Positions 63,328 through 64,000 of a stretch of DNA of 64,000 bases are shown piece after piece. The notes below the pieces were generated by a model. That model searched no databases. It was not told where the DNA came from and saw nothing but the letters and a program-made list of their open reading frames with translations. The stretch covers positions 62,001-126,000 of the forward strand of contig NZ_JARXVM010000009.1 in the NCBI RefSeq assembly GCF_029892285.1, in the 5' to 3' direction. How positions within the stretch are numbered: position 1 is the stretch's first letter; each line of letters starts with the position of its first letter. The position numbers and the translations under genes are program-made. The stretch is from Rhizobium sp. SG_E_25_P2. Its GTDB lineage: Bacteria > Pseudomonadota > Alphaproteobacteria > Rhizobiales > Rhizobiaceae.

Positions 63328-64000
63328 CAATGCCGTCTTTCGATCTCCTCGCCCGTTCGGCAAGGTGCAGCAAATCACCCATCGCGTCAAATTGTTGATC
63401 GGGTTTGAGAGCCTTGATGGCGGCGTGATAGTTTTCACTGCTCGCATGCGATCCGCCGGAAAAGGCGAATACGGTCATGCCAGCCGCGCGTGCGGCCTGA
63501 ACGCCAGCCGGGCTATCCTCGATCACGATGCTGCGCTCGGGCGGAAAGCCCAGCCGGGTCGCGGCATGGAGAAAGAGATCCGGCGCGGGTTTGCCGCGCG
63601 CCACCATAGTGGCGCTGAAAATGCGCGGCGAGAAACGACTGAAAAGCCCCGTCACATCGAGGCTCTTGGCTATGCGCTCGGGTTGGCTGGAGGAGGCGAC
63701 GCAATAGAAGAAGCCTGCTGAGGCAAGCGCGTCGAGCGTCTCGGCCATATTTGAAATCGGCTGCAATTCCTCCTCGAAACGCACGAATAGACGCTTGCGC
63801 ATGCGGTCCGGAAAATCCTCCGGCAACGCGACGCCGAATTCCTGCCGGATGAGGGCGGTCATGGACGACAGGCTGCGTCCGAGGAAACGATCCGAGATCG
63901 AATCGGCATCCAGAGTGACGCCTTCTTCGGCCAGCATGTCACGAAGAACATCCAGCGCGATTGGCTCGCTGTCGACGAGAACTCCGTCGCAATCAAAGAT
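63320..64000 (-). CDS. HAD-family sugar phosphatase/phosphoglucomutase-like, 5' end cut by window edge
   Basis: The frame stays open to the right edge, where the complement reads IFDCDGVLVDSEP, the HAD motif I with nucleophile and acid aspartates. Further in come the cap domain, VASSSQ (motif II), GKPAPD with the conserved lysine (motif III) and VIEDSPAGVQAA (motif IV). At least 227 residues are visible and only a few N-terminal residues are missing. An internal ATG at 63937 would lose motif I, so it is not the start. The enzyme probably acts on a phosphorylated sugar or polyol, in one transcript with the FGGY kinase. Confidence 0.9.
   Translation of the reverse strand: MFDCDGVLVDSEPIALDVLRDMLAEEGVTLDADSISDRFLGRSLSSMTALIRQEFGVALPEDFPDRMRKRLFVRFEEELQPISNMAETLDALASAGFFYCVASSSQPERIAKSLDVTGLFSRFSPRIFSATMVARGKPAPDLFLHAATRLGFPPERSIVIEDSPAGVQAARAAGMTVFAFSGGSHASSENYHAAIKALKPDQQFDAMGDLLHLAERARRSKDGIDG

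Noticed and set aside
63320-63937. HAD protein starting at the internal ATG 63937
   Set aside because: That start would remove HAD motif I (DCDGVLVDSEP), which is encoded upstream up to the window edge, so the gene is partial rather than short.

Overview
The window comes from an alphaproteobacterium, most likely of the order Hyphomicrobiales (Rhizobiales). A complete repABC replication/partition cassette (47.9-51.8 kb) places it on a secondary replicon, either a large plasmid or a chromid. Coding density is high, operons are tight (many ATGA and TGATG overlaps), base composition is GC-rich, and the content is mostly catabolic. I saw no rRNA, tRNA, CRISPR array, insertion sequence or prophage gene.

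Layout. (a) 0-4 kb: a partial metal-dependent cyclase/hydrolase, a PYROXD2/CrtI-like FAD oxidoreductase with a MarR regulator, and a TetR regulator. (b) 4-8.4 kb: an SDR and an aldehyde dehydrogenase facing a DmpR/XylR-type sigma-54 activator. The space between them holds a near-perfect -24/-12 promoter and an upstream palindrome. (c) 8.5-14.5 kb: vanA-vanR-vanB (vanillate O-demethylase with an embedded GntR regulator), an OYE-type N-methylproline demethylase-like enzyme and an EamA exporter. (d) 14.6-20.6 kb: an RND efflux pump with two tandem lipoprotein adaptors and a divergent TetR. (e) 20.9-26.2 kb: an oligopeptide-type ABC importer with a fused double ATPase. (f) 26.3-31.9 kb: a translationally coupled pair, a signal-peptide/FecR/TPR/outer-membrane-barrel fusion and a CHASE2 class III adenylate cyclase. 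This is the best candidate here for a little-described signalling system. (g) 31.9-38.8 kb: gluconokinase, an agmatinase-family ureohydrolase, bifunctional PutA, an Lrp-type PutR and a LysR regulator. (h) 38.9-47.4 kb: one long minus-strand operon, ALDH - Liv-type ABC importer (five genes) - SDR - ALDH. (i) 47.9-51.8 kb: repABC with its antisense RNA. (j) 51.8-60.6 kb: a divergent hut regulon (hutF-hutC-hutH-like / hutI-hutH-hutU-hutD). (k) 60.6-64 kb: a 58-residue protein, a NUDIX hydrolase, an FGGY kinase and a partial HAD phosphatase.

How the parts fit. Regions b, c and h look like parts of one theme: uptake and side-chain oxidation of lignin-derived aromatic alcohols and aldehydes (SDR plus ALDH), ending in vanillate demethylation. 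The two SDRs share a subfamily, and so do two of the three ALDHs. Regions g and j degrade arginine/agmatine-type compounds, proline and histidine. Products are read from sequence motifs and remembered family features. No database search was run, so substrate assignments within broad families (ALDH, SDR, ABC, FGGY) are tentative.
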